DNA from: Onchocerca lupi | Lineage: Eukaryota; Nematoda; Chromadorea; Rhabditida; Onchocercidae | DNA: 64,000 nucleotides | Reading direction: 5' to 3' | NCBI GenBank assembly: GCA_028564675.1 | Contig: JAOVVO010000341.1 | Coordinates: 19,472 to 83,471, forward strand | Shown: positions 12,224 through 24,169 of the stretch, in pieces | Layout: each line of letters opens with the position of its first letter | How positions within the stretch are numbered: the stretch's first letter is position 1 | Notes under the pieces: model-generated | What the model was told of the DNA's origin: nothing | The model's input: the letters and a program-made list of their open reading frames with translations, nothing else | The model's database searches: none | Made by a program: the position numbers and the translations under genes

Positions 12224-15200
12224 ATGGCATTCTTAACGAATTTATTTGGTGGTCAAACGAATGGTACACGTGAAACGGATAATGCTACAGAAATTGTGGA
12301 AAATCTCATTGAAAGAGTGGAAACATCGACAGTTCCTGAGGATCGACGAGATGCCTTAAAAGCATTACGATCACTTGCAAAAGTTCGGATCATTTTCATT
12401 TCAATTTTAAGAAAACAATATTAATAGAAAGAATTATGCAGATTATCAATGGGATCGTTAAAATTTAATGGTAGAAAAATAGAATTTGAAAGATTAGAAT
12501 TGTTAGAGTGAAATATAACACATTAGTATGAAAATGCTAACGAAGAAATAAATTTATCAGGAAATGTCACAAGTAGATTCGTTGGTTATTTGTTGGCATA
12601 AAAGTGTGTAAACATATAAACAACATCATGAATCAATAATTATGGGTGAAAAAATTTTTTCCGAAAACGAATTTTTTTTACAGTAATGAGTCATCATGGA
12701 AGAAGAAATTACATAAAGTTTCTATGAATATATCTAAGAGTAATGGGATGTAATGAAATATTGTAATGATAGAATTATACAAATAAATTTAACGAATTCA
12801 GTTGTTATTAATCTAATATGAAAGAAAGAAGAAATAATTTGTGGATCAGTAAAAAGTGAAAAAATTAGAAAGTACGACTGCCAGTTGCTACCAGAGGTAT
12901 GAATATCTACATGGAAATTCTGGAGAAAGAAGGAAGGAGTTCGGAGATCGTATCCATCGTTCTTGAGATACTAGTAGCAGTGCTATGCGACGATGAGTCT
13001 CCCGATGAAGGTAAGGAAAAATTATTGGGCTTTATTTTGGTGTAAATTATTTACTTTTTTTAGTATAAAAAGTCAGTTGAAGAAAAAAAAAACCGATTTT
13101 AAGGCCAAGATGAAATCGGTGAACGACTTGCGGAAATAATAGTTCGGAGAAAGACATTTATTACATCGATCATGGCACTTGTTGAATCATATGAATTCGC
13201 TGTTAGAAGGTATGCTTTTTTTTGTTTTCACTGAGATCATTGGAGTTATTTCAGGAACGTTCAGTGCAAGATAAGGCTGTGTAGTTGTATATGAATCCTT
13301 GAAAAAAGGGTCATGGTACTTCCCTTCAAATTATTCATTTATTATCCTCTGTTATTAAGTTTTCAGTTATTTTTCTGACTTTATTTAAGTCACTAAAGTC
13401 ATTAAACAATGTTTTCGATGTGTAACCAGAACTCAAATTTTCATCAGAAGGTTTTTATCTTATAGAATTTAAGTTTGTGGTTTTCTAAATTTCTGGCTTT
13501 TTTATATTAGAAATTTTTGATATAAAAACATTCTAAACATATAATTCCATGTTTCAGAGGAGTAATACAATTATTAACAGCACTTTTACGACATCGTGCT
13601 AGTGAAGTACAAACAGCGATTGTTGAAGAACCGATGGGGGTATCTCGCTTAGTGGATTTGCTCCATGATACTAGAGAAGTATTTTATTATTGCCTTAATT
13701 AATAAAAAAATTTTGATTTATAGGAAAAACATTATCTCTCTTTCTCTCTGTTTGTAGAGTATTATCAAATTAAACTTAAGTATATCGCTTTTTTTTTCTT
13801 TTTTTTTTATTTAAAATAATTCATAGTAGTACAACCCTCAAGATGTATGAAAACAAATGAAATATTGAATTTCTATGTATAAAATTAAACTCAAGTATAT
13901 CTTGCTTCTTTTTTTCTTTAATTTAAGATAATTCGTAATAGTACAGTATTAATGATGAGTGAGCTAAGTCGAGCACATCCACAAATCCAACAACTCCTGG
14001 CTTATGAAAATGCATTTCAACTTCTTTTTGATGTAATTGATGTCGAACCCATGGAAAGTAAGTTTTTTTGCAAAAATGCTACTGATATTTCTGGATCACG
14101 AATTGCTTTGTCATATCTTATCCTCCGATTGTTCAGGTATCGTCATCGAAGATTGTCTTTATGTAATTCTTAATCTGTTACGGAAAAATCCAAAGAATCA
14201 ACAACTGTTCCGTGAAGCCAGGTCTGTATTGATTTTACGGAAATCAAAATACTGATAATAGTTCATTACATACATCATTTTTCGTCACTTTTTTTCGGTA
14301 ATACAAAGGCAAAATAGAAAATTCGATATGAGCATCTGGTTGCGATCTGGGAATATATCTTAGAGGATGTGTATATGTTTATTAAAATTTTAATAATATT
14401 TAGGTTGCATTTGCAGATGACGAAAAAAATAGGCGAATGAAGGAGAAAAAATTATTTAACTTGAAAAATATGAAAATCTTCGATTTTCAGTCTGATACAA
14501 CGTTTGGCAATATTGTTGAACTGTTTCCTAAATGGCCGGGAAGGTGAGGAAGATTTACCACAACACGATTATGGATGGCAAAAGCAAAAAATCGCGAATG
14601 TGATATTTTTATTTCAAGTTGTTCGAAGTTTGATTTCTCCGCAAGATAATTCACAGAACAATACACTTGCTGCACAGAAAGCCATTTCGCAATCAGGTAA
14701 AGATTTGACATTTTAATAAAAACCGTTTTTCTAGTACATGTTCTAGTGGCATGCCAAATAAAATTCTTAATGAAATATTGGAAATAACTGGACGATAAGT
14801 GCAGTTTATTGGTAGTATAACTGCATACTTAATATCAGTATCTCAAAAGAAGAGTGTGATACCGAATGTTTAATCTTTTCTGTTAATTTGTTTGAATGGG
14901 GTGACAGGTACGGATTCGTTAAACATTGTATGATGTTTTCAGATTCGATTAAATTATTATAGATGAAAACAACTTCCATTACCCTCAAGTCGTAGTTGGA
15001 TTTTTCTTTAAAAATTTCCCAGTAGAAATCATTTTTGCACGGTGAGATTAAACTTCGAGACGTTGCATATAATTCAAATGTTTCGACATTGAGATATCTG
15101 TAATTAAGATATAAATAAATTGATAACTTCTTGACTCTCAATATGAATAGAACTCCTTTTTCGGAAGTTATTTTTTTTTTCCGTAACTTCCCTTTTATAA

Positions 15201-16340
15201 CGGTTAAATTCTATGAAGTATCTTTCATTAAATGGTATCAGCAACGATCACTTGACAGAAAGGAACAATAATTTGAGATATTAAGCTTTATGTTCATTGC
15301 ATTTTATTATAAGTTCGTCGGTATTGAGATCTTTTTTTTTTTTTTAATTCTTATGAAGGGATAGGGTGCTAATAAAGTGATCGGAAAAAACAAAAGATGT
15401 TGTAAATCTATTTTAATTTTACAGTGAATTCAATTTTTTTGTGTTATGAGTTCCACAGTATGGTTTCAGGAATGTTGAAAAATCTATGCGGTGTTTTGTT
15501 GTCGGAAATTATATCCACTGTTGAAGTTCTTACTGAAGCTATTATCACTATAGCAGAAGTTATATGTGGTGATTATCCAAATCAGGAATATTTTTCAACT
15601 CGTAGTCTAGCAACCAATGCTGGAAACAGGTAGTGAGATGTGAAATTAGGTAAAACAGTACCATTTAAACAGTTGCTAGTTTTGGAAGATATCACTCCGT
15701 TCTTTTCTGCATTCTCTTTGTATCCATATCGAGATAGAAATATTGTTTGCGAAGCTTTCTCGTTTAACTTATTGTTCATATTTCTCTCTTATAGGCCGGC
15801 ATTAATTGTTCTTTTATTATCAATGAATACTGAGAGGCAACCGTTTAAACTGCGTTGTGCTGTTTTTTATTGTTTCCTGTGCTACCTTTATGACAACGAA
15901 TTCGGTAAAACAAAAGTAAGTCTGTTTTGCTGATTTTTGAGTTCCTTATAATCTTCAAAGATTATCAACAATTTTATATTATTACCACTAGATGAAAAAT
16001 AATGTAATCTAAATAGCGTTTCAAAGCATGAGAAAACCTTGTCTACATAGATGTTTAGAAGAAAATCAGAAAAAAAAAGAAAAAAAAGCTTTTTTATTAA
16101 TAAATAAATACCCAGTAGATACCAATATTAATTCCCAGCTTGCGATTTGTTGTATTTAATAGAATCTGAATTCTTTATAATCTGTTGTAGGTAATTGATA
16201 CATTGTTACCTTCGGGGACTTCAAGTGACACAGAAATCACAACTGGTCAATGTATATGTTCCGCTATTTTGAGTTCAGAAACTATTCAGGTAAGGTACAT
16301 CTATAAATCTATATATCTATATCTATATCTATCTATCTAC

Positions 16341-16432
<92 letters not shown>

Positions 16433-19400
16433 ATATATATATATATAAAGAAATGAATAAGAAGCTGTATCAAACGAAGTATTAAACTCAAATCAGAAAT
16501 CGAGTAGATTAAACAAGGAATTTTCAAAATTCATTCGAAAAATATCGCAGAGTATACCGAGCCTAATCGTTTCCCACAAAAAAATTTTTTTAATGAGTTT
16601 AAATCTTTACTAATCAATATTCAGGTATGGTTTGGTTGCGTTTGTTTGCTGCATTGTCTTCTAGATGCGGATCATCTCAAGCAGCAGCTGCTTAGAGTTC
16701 AACTGACAACAAATCCTTCGGAAACGCCTTCTTCACTTTTACAACATCTTAGTACTATTTTGGTCAGTAAAAGTTTTCTTTTTCTTCGAGTTTGAGCAAA
16801 TGAAAAACTTTTTTTTGCTACCAACTAATCGTTATTTTCCAGATTTCTTTGGGAAACCGTCGACCACAGACTAGAGCAGGTCTGCTTATGTTACTTTCGA
16901 CATGGTTACACAATTGTCCACTGGCAGTTACACAGTTTATCTCAGTTGAAGAGAATGTCCAATATTTAACGACACACATAGGTATAGCACAAAATTTAAA
17001 TTTTATAAGTTTCGAAGTTGGAAGATAATGGAATGAATTAGGGGATGAAGTAAAATTTATTTGGTAGGTAAATTTTATAAGTTCCTTCATTTGCATTTTC
17101 ATGATTTTTCTAAAATCATTGTTTGTTTTTTCAAGATGGATATGGCACAGAAGGTTCTGAGGATGATAATCAAGTTGTAAGGGGGTTGATAGCCTTTCTG
17201 CTTACAATCTGCTTAATTTTTGATGAAAGTGACGAGGATAAAAGCAGGTAGACTTTGAACATTATTAATGTTCATGTGTTTTAGCATGTATATGGATTTA
17301 AACTTGCTAACTATATTTTTAAACAGCAAATGATTAAATAATGTTTTCCAGAAAGAATGCTTTGAGTGTGGTAGTAGAACGTCGCGTTGGAAAGGAAAAA
17401 CTAGTTGAGTTATTGGAAGGCCTTTCACATAGTGAGCATTATGTAAAAGCCGCACAGCGACCGCAGCCGTTGGCGAAAACAGCTCAAGATTTGTTGCTGG
17501 ATTATCATTTTACGAAGTTCTTCAAAAGTGTCGAGGGTTTGCTTGAATTTTAAATCATTTTCTACCTGTAACCAGAAACGCCAGAATTATTCGATTGTTG
17601 AGTGTAGTAGTACGCCTTTTATTGAAAAAAAAAAAAAAAAAAAAAAAAAACTGTTGATAATGGTAAATAAGACGATATGTTGGACTTACGGAGAAATCTC
17701 ACACGTAAATCATCAGAGCATGCCGGACTGTCCACTATTTTAAATTTTAATTACCGTATCTATCATTCATTTGAATTTTGAAGCATGACTTGTCACTAAA
17801 ATTTAAGATTTTTTGTAATTAAAGAAAAAAATTTTTTTTTCCACTTCAATCACTCTTCAAATTACGCTTCAGTCAAATTATGTTCTATTGATTAAACCTA
17901 TTGTATTTTCGATATTTCGTAGGCCAAATGGTCAAACAGATATGCCCATCTGCCGAAATAAGTCCCTCCAGTATCAATAATGATAGTGTTTTTAATTCAT
18001 ACAAAGAGCTGATAAAGCGTCAGGATGAAACAATCGCATCATTAAGTCAGCAGATAAAGAAGCTCAAAGAGGATGCGGAACATCAGGTTTTTACTTATTG
18101 TAACTAGTTTATTGTCTTTTGCGCTGTGAAATTTATTGCTGTTTTTTGGTCATTTATTTCTTAGGATCACTTCATGAAATTTAACTAGTAGATAAGTTAA
18201 AACAATGATTTTTCTTTTCAGAATTATGATAAGGAAAACGAATTAGCTTCACTTTGGAAGCAGCTTACTGAACAGTGCCAGGTCAATGGTGCCAACATTT
18301 CTAGACAGCAAGAAATTGAGCATTATAAATGGTGAGTAGAGTTTAAGGATATTTTTTAAAACATTTTTTTTTTTATACTCTTTCAGCTTTTGGTTTCATA
18401 TTTCATTTTTATACAACTGAAGGATTCGTAAAACCTGGAAGATGTAATTCATAGTTTCAGCTTTCGTAATAAGACATCCTGAACTATTTAACTTGTCTGC
18501 AAAATTCTGGTTTCTCGGAATTTTTATGCTTCCTGTCTTGAAGTTACTTTAGTTAATGTTAAACCATAAGAGCGAAGATTTCGAAGTGAACTTTTTTGCT
18601 AACTCTTTTCTATTTTTTTTTTTTTTTTTTTTTGCTAGATTTTAAATGTGCATTTGTTAAACATGGTAAAACATTCCAGTATGGCGGTGCAATGGCAGTC
18701 AGAAGCGAAGAGATACCAGAAATGGGCAGAACAGTGGCAACAGTACCAGATTTCTCAGGTAAGTTTGAATATTTAAAAGCTGAAAACATCGTTAGCAATT
18801 AAAATATGAACTATCATGTTAATTATTTCATAGAACTCAGGTCATTTCCAGTCATCGAATCCTCAAGATCCAATAGTGGAACAGCTTGTCTCTCAAAACA
18901 AAGAATTGGAAGAGCAGCTCGAGCGAGGTTGGCAGATGTATGATTCTCAAGGAGTATCGTTAGCGACTGCTTTAACAGAGATCGAAGAAGCAAAAGCGAA
19001 AATTCGTATTCTCGAAGAACAGATCGCTCAAACAGCTATGGATCATTCTTACAAACAAGTGACACCTTCAAAGGTTTTTCTTTTTTTTTTTTTTTTAGCA
19101 TTATATTGAAAAAAACTTCATTACAGTTATTAGAATACTGGATTTTATCTTTTTTTTTTTTTTTTTGCAAAAAAGATAAGATCGAGAGAAAAAGAAGAGA
19201 TGAGGAGTGGAGGGGGGAGGGAGTAGAAAAGGGGATGGTAAGGAGAGAATCGAATTCCATGGTTCCTCAGTATTTCTTTTTGTATACTTATACTTGATTT
19301 TGAAATGAAATTTTCTAAACCTGCTTTGTTCAGATCGTAAATGGCGACGAAATGGCAGTACTGAAAAAGGAACAAGAAGATTTGTTAGTATTACTTGCTG

Positions 19401-19486
19401 ATCAGGATGCCAAGATACTTGAATATAGACAAAAATTGATAGAATTGGGGCAGGCAGTTACGGATGACGAAGATACTGATGCATAG
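12224..19486 (+). CDS. uso-1: General vesicular transport factor p115/USO1 homologue
   Basis: Nineteen exons keep phase and give 882 residues: 12224-12382, 12869-13010, 13104-13209, 13558-13678, 13928-14057, 14137-14221, 14491-14696, 15470-15629, 15795-15915, 16191-16289, 16625-16762, 16843-16981, 17136-17247, 17352-17536, 17923-18086, 18222-18331, 18680-18758, 18834-19073, 19334-19486. p115 tethers ER-derived and Golgi vesicles before fusion, working with Rab1 and golgins. Seen: an N-terminal armadillo-type head (to about residue 635) with family signatures such as IIRNSTVLM, ENAFQLLFDVI, IVIEDCLYVILNLL and CFLCYLYDNEFG. Then a coiled coil (about 655-870) with DQDAKILEYRQKL, and a short acidic tail ending DDEDTDA. 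The mammalian protein is about 960 residues, so the coiled coil is somewhat shorter here. The stop is TAG at 19484-19486. No AATAAA was seen close downstream. Confidence 0.95.
16310..16447. repeat. (CTAT)n microsatellite passing into (TA)n, in a USO1 intron
   Basis: A nearly pure tetranucleotide array of about 25 CTAT units spans about 16328-16431, followed by about eight TA steps to 16446. It lies inside the intron between the USO1 exons ending at 16289 and starting at 16625. Arrays of this kind are usually length-polymorphic. Confidence 0.97.
17625..17650. repeat. Poly-A run in a USO1 intron
   Basis: About 26 consecutive A residues lie in the 386-base intron before the exon at 17923. It is one of many homopolymer runs in the window, and its length may be unreliable in an assembly. 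Confidence 0.9.
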
Positions 19487-19826
19487 TGGTTTATGTTTTA
19501 TAAATTTGCATTTTATTGTAGGGAGAATTTTAAAGGATATTTTAATTTATTAGAAAAATATTTTCGTTATTTCTATAGGATTTGGGAATTTCAGTGATAT
19601 GTATTTATGTACATGTCTACATTCCACATATCATATCTAAAACAGTCAATAGCAACAGCTCGTTAGCGAAAGTTTTGAAGGCTTTCATTAATTTGTCGCA
19701 GTAAATTCGAGGTTTTCGTCAACTTCTTCATAACTCTCTTGTAAAATTATAAAATGAATTTAAGATTTTTCCAGATCTTCTGAAGTGAAAGATCGTGGGG
19801 ATATACTTGCCCTAAATTTGTTGATT

Positions 19827-20467
19827 TATTTTGTCTTAGAATTAATTCGGCACAACATTTAAGTTCCAAAATCCAAACGAGACATGTAAGACATTTATTA
19901 TTACAGCAAGGTTTATAATAAGACGTTTACCAAACTTCTAAATTGTTTCTTGTCGAGCTATGGATGTCACTACTTTCCCATGATATCCATGTTATCTAGA
20001 AAATTTATAATCTGATATCGTATTGAAAGGAAACTAATCATAAGGTGACAGTTGAGATGTTTCATCTTATGACCCAAATATTTTGAACCACTTGTGAATG
20101 ATAGAATGTTGTGAAAAATGTATGACATGATAAAGGTAAGGGTAGAAAAGAATTTCTTTGTCATGATACATGCTTTGCTTATTGCTTTCACTGTTTTTGT
20201 TCCTGGTTAATAGTTTTCATTGTTATCAAGCAAAACTATGCATATTTTTAACGATCATCTGTCCAAGAATTAATGTAATTCGAAATTGAAGATGGTTTTG
20301 GATTAAACTTCTTAGCAAGTCCGTTCCTTAACTTATTGTCTAGAAATTCATAATGTCCCGATGTAGTAAGCGAAATGTAAGAATACTGCCGTTGATACTT
20401 TCTATGGTTATCATTTTGTCTTAGAACTAATTCGACATAATATAATTTCATGATAAAAACGAGACAT
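19827..20467 (+). repeat. Diverged non-coding repeat pair
   Basis: Copies at 19827-19886 and 20411-20467 share ATTTTGTCTTAGAA, TAATTCG and AACGAGACAT in the same order, with substitutions and small indels between them (roughly 70-75 percent identity by eye). No terminal inverted repeats or coding sequence were seen. They could be fragments of an old interspersed element. Confidence 0.5.
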
Positions 20468-20500
20468 TAGATGGTTATTTGAAAGTTTCAATCTAACACA

Positions 20501-20562
20501 AATTCGATTGTTACGGTTACTGTATAGAATAAATTCGATTGTTACGGTTACTATGTAGAAAA
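20501..20562. repeat. Tandem duplication, 2 x 31 bases
   Basis: AATTCGATTGTTACGGTTAC occurs at 20501 and again at 20532. The rest of each 31-base unit matches apart from one or two bases. It lies in the spacer downstream of USO1. Confidence 0.9.
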
Positions 20563-22120
20563 CAGCATACACTACAGATAGTTTGATTCCAGGAACCAAT
20601 CCAGTATTGCTGTAAATCAGTGGTGCATAAAAATTTAAGTGGAATTTAAATCTTTAATTCTTGCATTCGTTCATTTTTAAGGATATATTTTTTTTTCAAT
20701 TTTGCATGCTAGGTGCCGCATACAAAATTTGGCTACTTGACCGATATAACCATAAGTCTTCAAAGTATCAACTTCAACAAACTGCTTGGAATTTTTCAAA
20801 TGGTTTATCCCGAGACTTGTAAAGATTCATGAATCGATGTCCACTGTTTACGTATTGCTATTCTGCGAATGCTGACAAAACTTAACATGATTTGACAGTC
20901 CCAGGAAAGAAACAGCGGTACTAAATTCCATGTTAAGTACTTTCAGAAAGATTTGGATTCGAAGCGAAGATTGATTTTATATTCTCAGTGAAATTATTTC
21001 ATTTTTCATGATCCGACAAGGATGAGCTTGAGATTGTGATTTGTGGCATATTCTCAGGAAATATGTCGCATACATGCCACAAACTTTTGCAACTGTAATA
21101 TAGGTTGTGGATATAATAAATCTTTGCATTTTGTCATAAGAAAAAAAAAAAGATTTTACGTATCCAAAACAAATACATGGTCAAAGTAAGTATATACAAC
21201 GCAGTTAACTAAGTGAAACAATCATTATACATAATTTATAGGTATTAAAAGGAGGAACATATGAAGGAAAGGAGAGGAAAACTACTCGAAATAGTCTAGT
21301 GGAAGAAGGAAGGGAAAAAAAAAAACTTTCTTTACTTCTCCCCGATTCCTCTTCCCAACTATTACATTTCTTGTATGAATTGCGAGATTTGAACTTCAAA
21401 GACGAAATTTAAATAATGCTTGGTCTGAAGTCCATTTTCAAACATTATATGACCTTGAGATAACGATCTACAAAGAAAAGTTATTTGAAACTAATTGCGA
21501 ATCCAACTAAAGATGCAGACTATCTCGGGATTGATTATAATGTGGATCCACCGCTAATATATTTTCATTCAGTCAAATATCAACATATTTCAATCGAAAC
21601 CTATGTTTCTCATTGATTCTTTTAATTTTGATATTCCTTATATGATACATTTTCAATGTGAGCAATAAATAAATCGACAGTTATAATCATATCAATATTT
21701 GCAAATAATTATGCACTTTTAAGCACTTTTAAGGGCTGTGGCAATTAGCTAAATCTAGAATAAATTTTAAAACAAGTTTACCGATTTGTATATAAAGGAA
21801 ACACTACTGGAAGAATGTAATTTTACTGCCCTTTTTCATCTCAAAGAAAAAAAAAATCATCTGAAGTCCGTTTTTTTTTTATTATTAGAACCAGTTTCAG
21901 AAAAATAACTGAAATAGCAGTTAATCATTTACTTATTTGATTTCGATTGTGTTGAACGTAATATTCGTTCCAAAAATTTCTTATTCGTTTTTAAACAAGC
22001 TGGTTTTTTCCTGAAATATTTTCCTAATTTATTTTATTTCGTTGCTGCATTTCAGTAATTGGAACTACTTTTATTTCTTCTATGCAATGTGATCTGAAAA
22101 CGCGGAATTATACGCCACTA

Positions 22121-22441
22121 TTAAGACTTCAATGAATCAATACTTAAGCTCTTAAATACTATAATAAGGTACCTGAATAGAATAGAAACAATAGCTTGAC
22201 ATGAATTTTCAAATAAAACATACCAGCCTTGTGGTCCAATTTTTTCATAGCGACGAACGCCTAACGCGGTGTCTTTAAGAATCTCCTCTCGAGCTTTCTT
22301 TTCTAATTCAGATTGTTCATGTTTATCCGTTTGCGTAATCGAGAGCTGTACTTGCGCGGCTACCGGACTCAAGTTTTGTTTCGCTTTAATAATTAGTTTA
22401 TCCAGTTGACAGAGTTTGGTTCGCTTATCTGTTCCCTTCAT
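22121..22441 (-). CDS. Small unrecognised charged protein, two exons
   Basis: Exon 1 is 22441-22224 and exon 2 is 22172-22121. The donor is TG|GTATGT, the acceptor TTCAG, and phase is kept, giving 89 residues. The first 72 residues look genuinely coding: MKGTDKRTKLCQLDKLI starts a lysine-rich amphipathic stretch, KKAREEILKDTALGVRRY follows, then EKIGPQGW across the splice. There is no signal peptide; the body looks helical and soluble. The last 16 residues (hydrophobic, then serine-rich) are less convincing, and another exon 2 is possible. An acceptor at 22459-22460 is 18 bases upstream of the ATG, so this is either a trans-spliced first exon or an internal exon of a longer gene. I do not recognise the family and infer no function. 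Confidence 0.55.
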   Translation of the reverse strand: MKGTDKRTKLCQLDKLIIKAKQNLSPVAAQVQLSITQTDKHEQSELEKKAREEILKDTALGVRRYEKIGPQGWYVLFENSCQAIVSILFRYLIIVFKSLSIDSLKS

Positions 22442-24169
22442 TGATTCATATGTACATCCTGTATATCTTGCTCAGTCAACCGACATTTAACGACCAAATA
22501 CCTAATCAAAACCATCACCAACGGACAACCGCTGAATTTCGCTAACTTAGAATATCAGGCTCTCGACCGTTTACTCATTGTTCCTGCCGTTGCTGATCCC
22601 AAAGTGTCTCAAAACAAATTAATTTCACGAATGCCTCACTACCGCCAACCACTTTAATCTCCAGTACTGAGATAAATTGCCCATGCATGATATAAGTTCA
22701 ACTTAACTTGCTGCAAGTGCAAACAGTAATGAGCTGTAAAACATCACGCCCCAGAAACTTTATTAGTAATTCATCAGAAATTTGAAGGGCACAAATTGAC
22801 GTGAAAGACAATCCCAAATACAAAAGGAGAATCGTATATATTTAAGAAAGGGACAAGGAAATAAGGGCATAAATTCACATCCATTAAAATGTATCCACAA
22901 ATTTCCTGCTTCTTGTATGCTTCCAACACATAATAAACACAACAGCATGACATTGAACCTCTAAATTTTGCACATAATGTTCATAAAAGAAATAATAGCT
23001 ACATCATAAGATAAAATAATTGTTCAAGATGAACATTCCACAGGGAAATAGGAGAAAAATTTAGGAAAAAAAAAATCATAATCGTCACATAGATGAATAT
23101 ACATCACATTTCAATATTTTCATAAAAATCATGGCAGATATTACATGAGTGGTAAAAAAATACTATCACAACCGTGCTAATTTCAAGGAAAAGGGATAAT
23201 TATTAGTGATAAATAATATAACTTTTAAGAACAGCCATTATTAGGACATAGCAATACTTATTCGTTTCTGGCTATTCTCAAAAATCAGTTCGAACAAGAA
23301 AAAGGAAGTAGAAAAAAACAGGAGTGCGAGACCCAAGTAATCACAGAAGCATAGTATATGACTATAATATGATCACTTCAAAAGAGAAAACAAAAAGTAA
23401 GAAATCAATTAATCTACAAAAACGAATTGTAGAGTAAACAAATATTAGCACCTCTATAATGGACTAAAAAAGACCACAAAAAAACCAAAAGAAAATTGCG
23501 GGTAAAAGCAGACTTATTATCTTTGATAATATTCTGAATATGCAACCAATTTGAGATACATCAGTTTCAGATGCTTCCCCATCTCTGTTATACAAAAACC
23601 AAAAATCGACATACACACTAAAATATTTGGTTGGTATGCTCACGCGTCCTTCGTATCCCGTTTTTGATGTTCATCCACTGGGTCAAAAATTACCATTAAT
23701 ATAAAACAATTAATCTGTGTAACAACCTCAACCAGGATATGAAAACACAAAATGAATCTGCTCTCTTTCAAAAGGTGTATTAAAACAACAGAAGCGACTA
23801 AACAGCAATTCGACAACTGACAAAAAAAAATTATATGTCAAAAATCGAACTCAGCACTACCGGAATGACAGTCAATACTAAAAAAATGACCTAACCTGGC
23901 ATTTTTGGGAAACTGTGCTTAATATATTTAGGAATGAAAACAACATATGAATGGGTACAAAGAGACATGATTTCTGCATTAAGCGCTTTAACAAACAAAG
24001 AAAAAAAAAGTTTCAGGAAAAACATTAAAGCTAAAGAACGGCACCATTGGATGCAAAACACATGCAAATGTTTGGGCCCCCGAAAAAATCCAAATCAAAA
24101 TTCGCAGGAATAATTTATTGCTAAAGCAATCTTCTTTCTTTTTTGTCAAAAATCTCACAAATGTCTCCT
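22442..24169. other. Gene-free region between the small gene and the ARF-GEF
   Basis: This 1.7 kb lies between two minus-strand genes, so it carries the 3' flank of the ARF-GEF and the promoter of the small gene. The part at 22480-22720 is less AT-rich than its surroundings but has no convincing open frame. A TTTATT at 24114-24119 (AATAAA on the minus strand) lies about 50 bases past the ARF-GEF stop and is a likely polyadenylation signal. Confidence 0.55.
24114..24119 (-). promoter_or_regulatory. Likely polyadenylation signal of the IQSEC-type gene
   Basis: AATAAA on the minus strand, about 50 bases downstream of the TAA at 24172-24170. The distance is typical of a nematode 3' UTR. Confidence 0.5.

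Larger units (their letters stand above)
19487..22120. other. Gene-free spacer after USO1, with short duplicated sequences
   Basis: This 2.6 kb stretch follows the USO1 stop and holds the 3' ends of two convergent genes. No open frame here shows a recognisable family or consistent splice signals. It contains a 31-base tandem duplication (20501-20562) and a diverged pair of sequences about 57-60 bases long (19827-19886 and 20411-20467). A purine/pyrimidine patch occupies 21240-21350. Confidence 0.6.

Noticed and set aside
14806..15141. 111-residue minus-strand open frame inside USO1
   Set aside because: It is intronic and antisense, AT-rich, with no motif and no splice-site support.
16203..16448. 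81-residue open frame rich in Ile, Tyr, Leu and Ser
   Set aside because: Most of it is translation of the (CTAT)n array running on from the real USO1 exon that ends at 16289.
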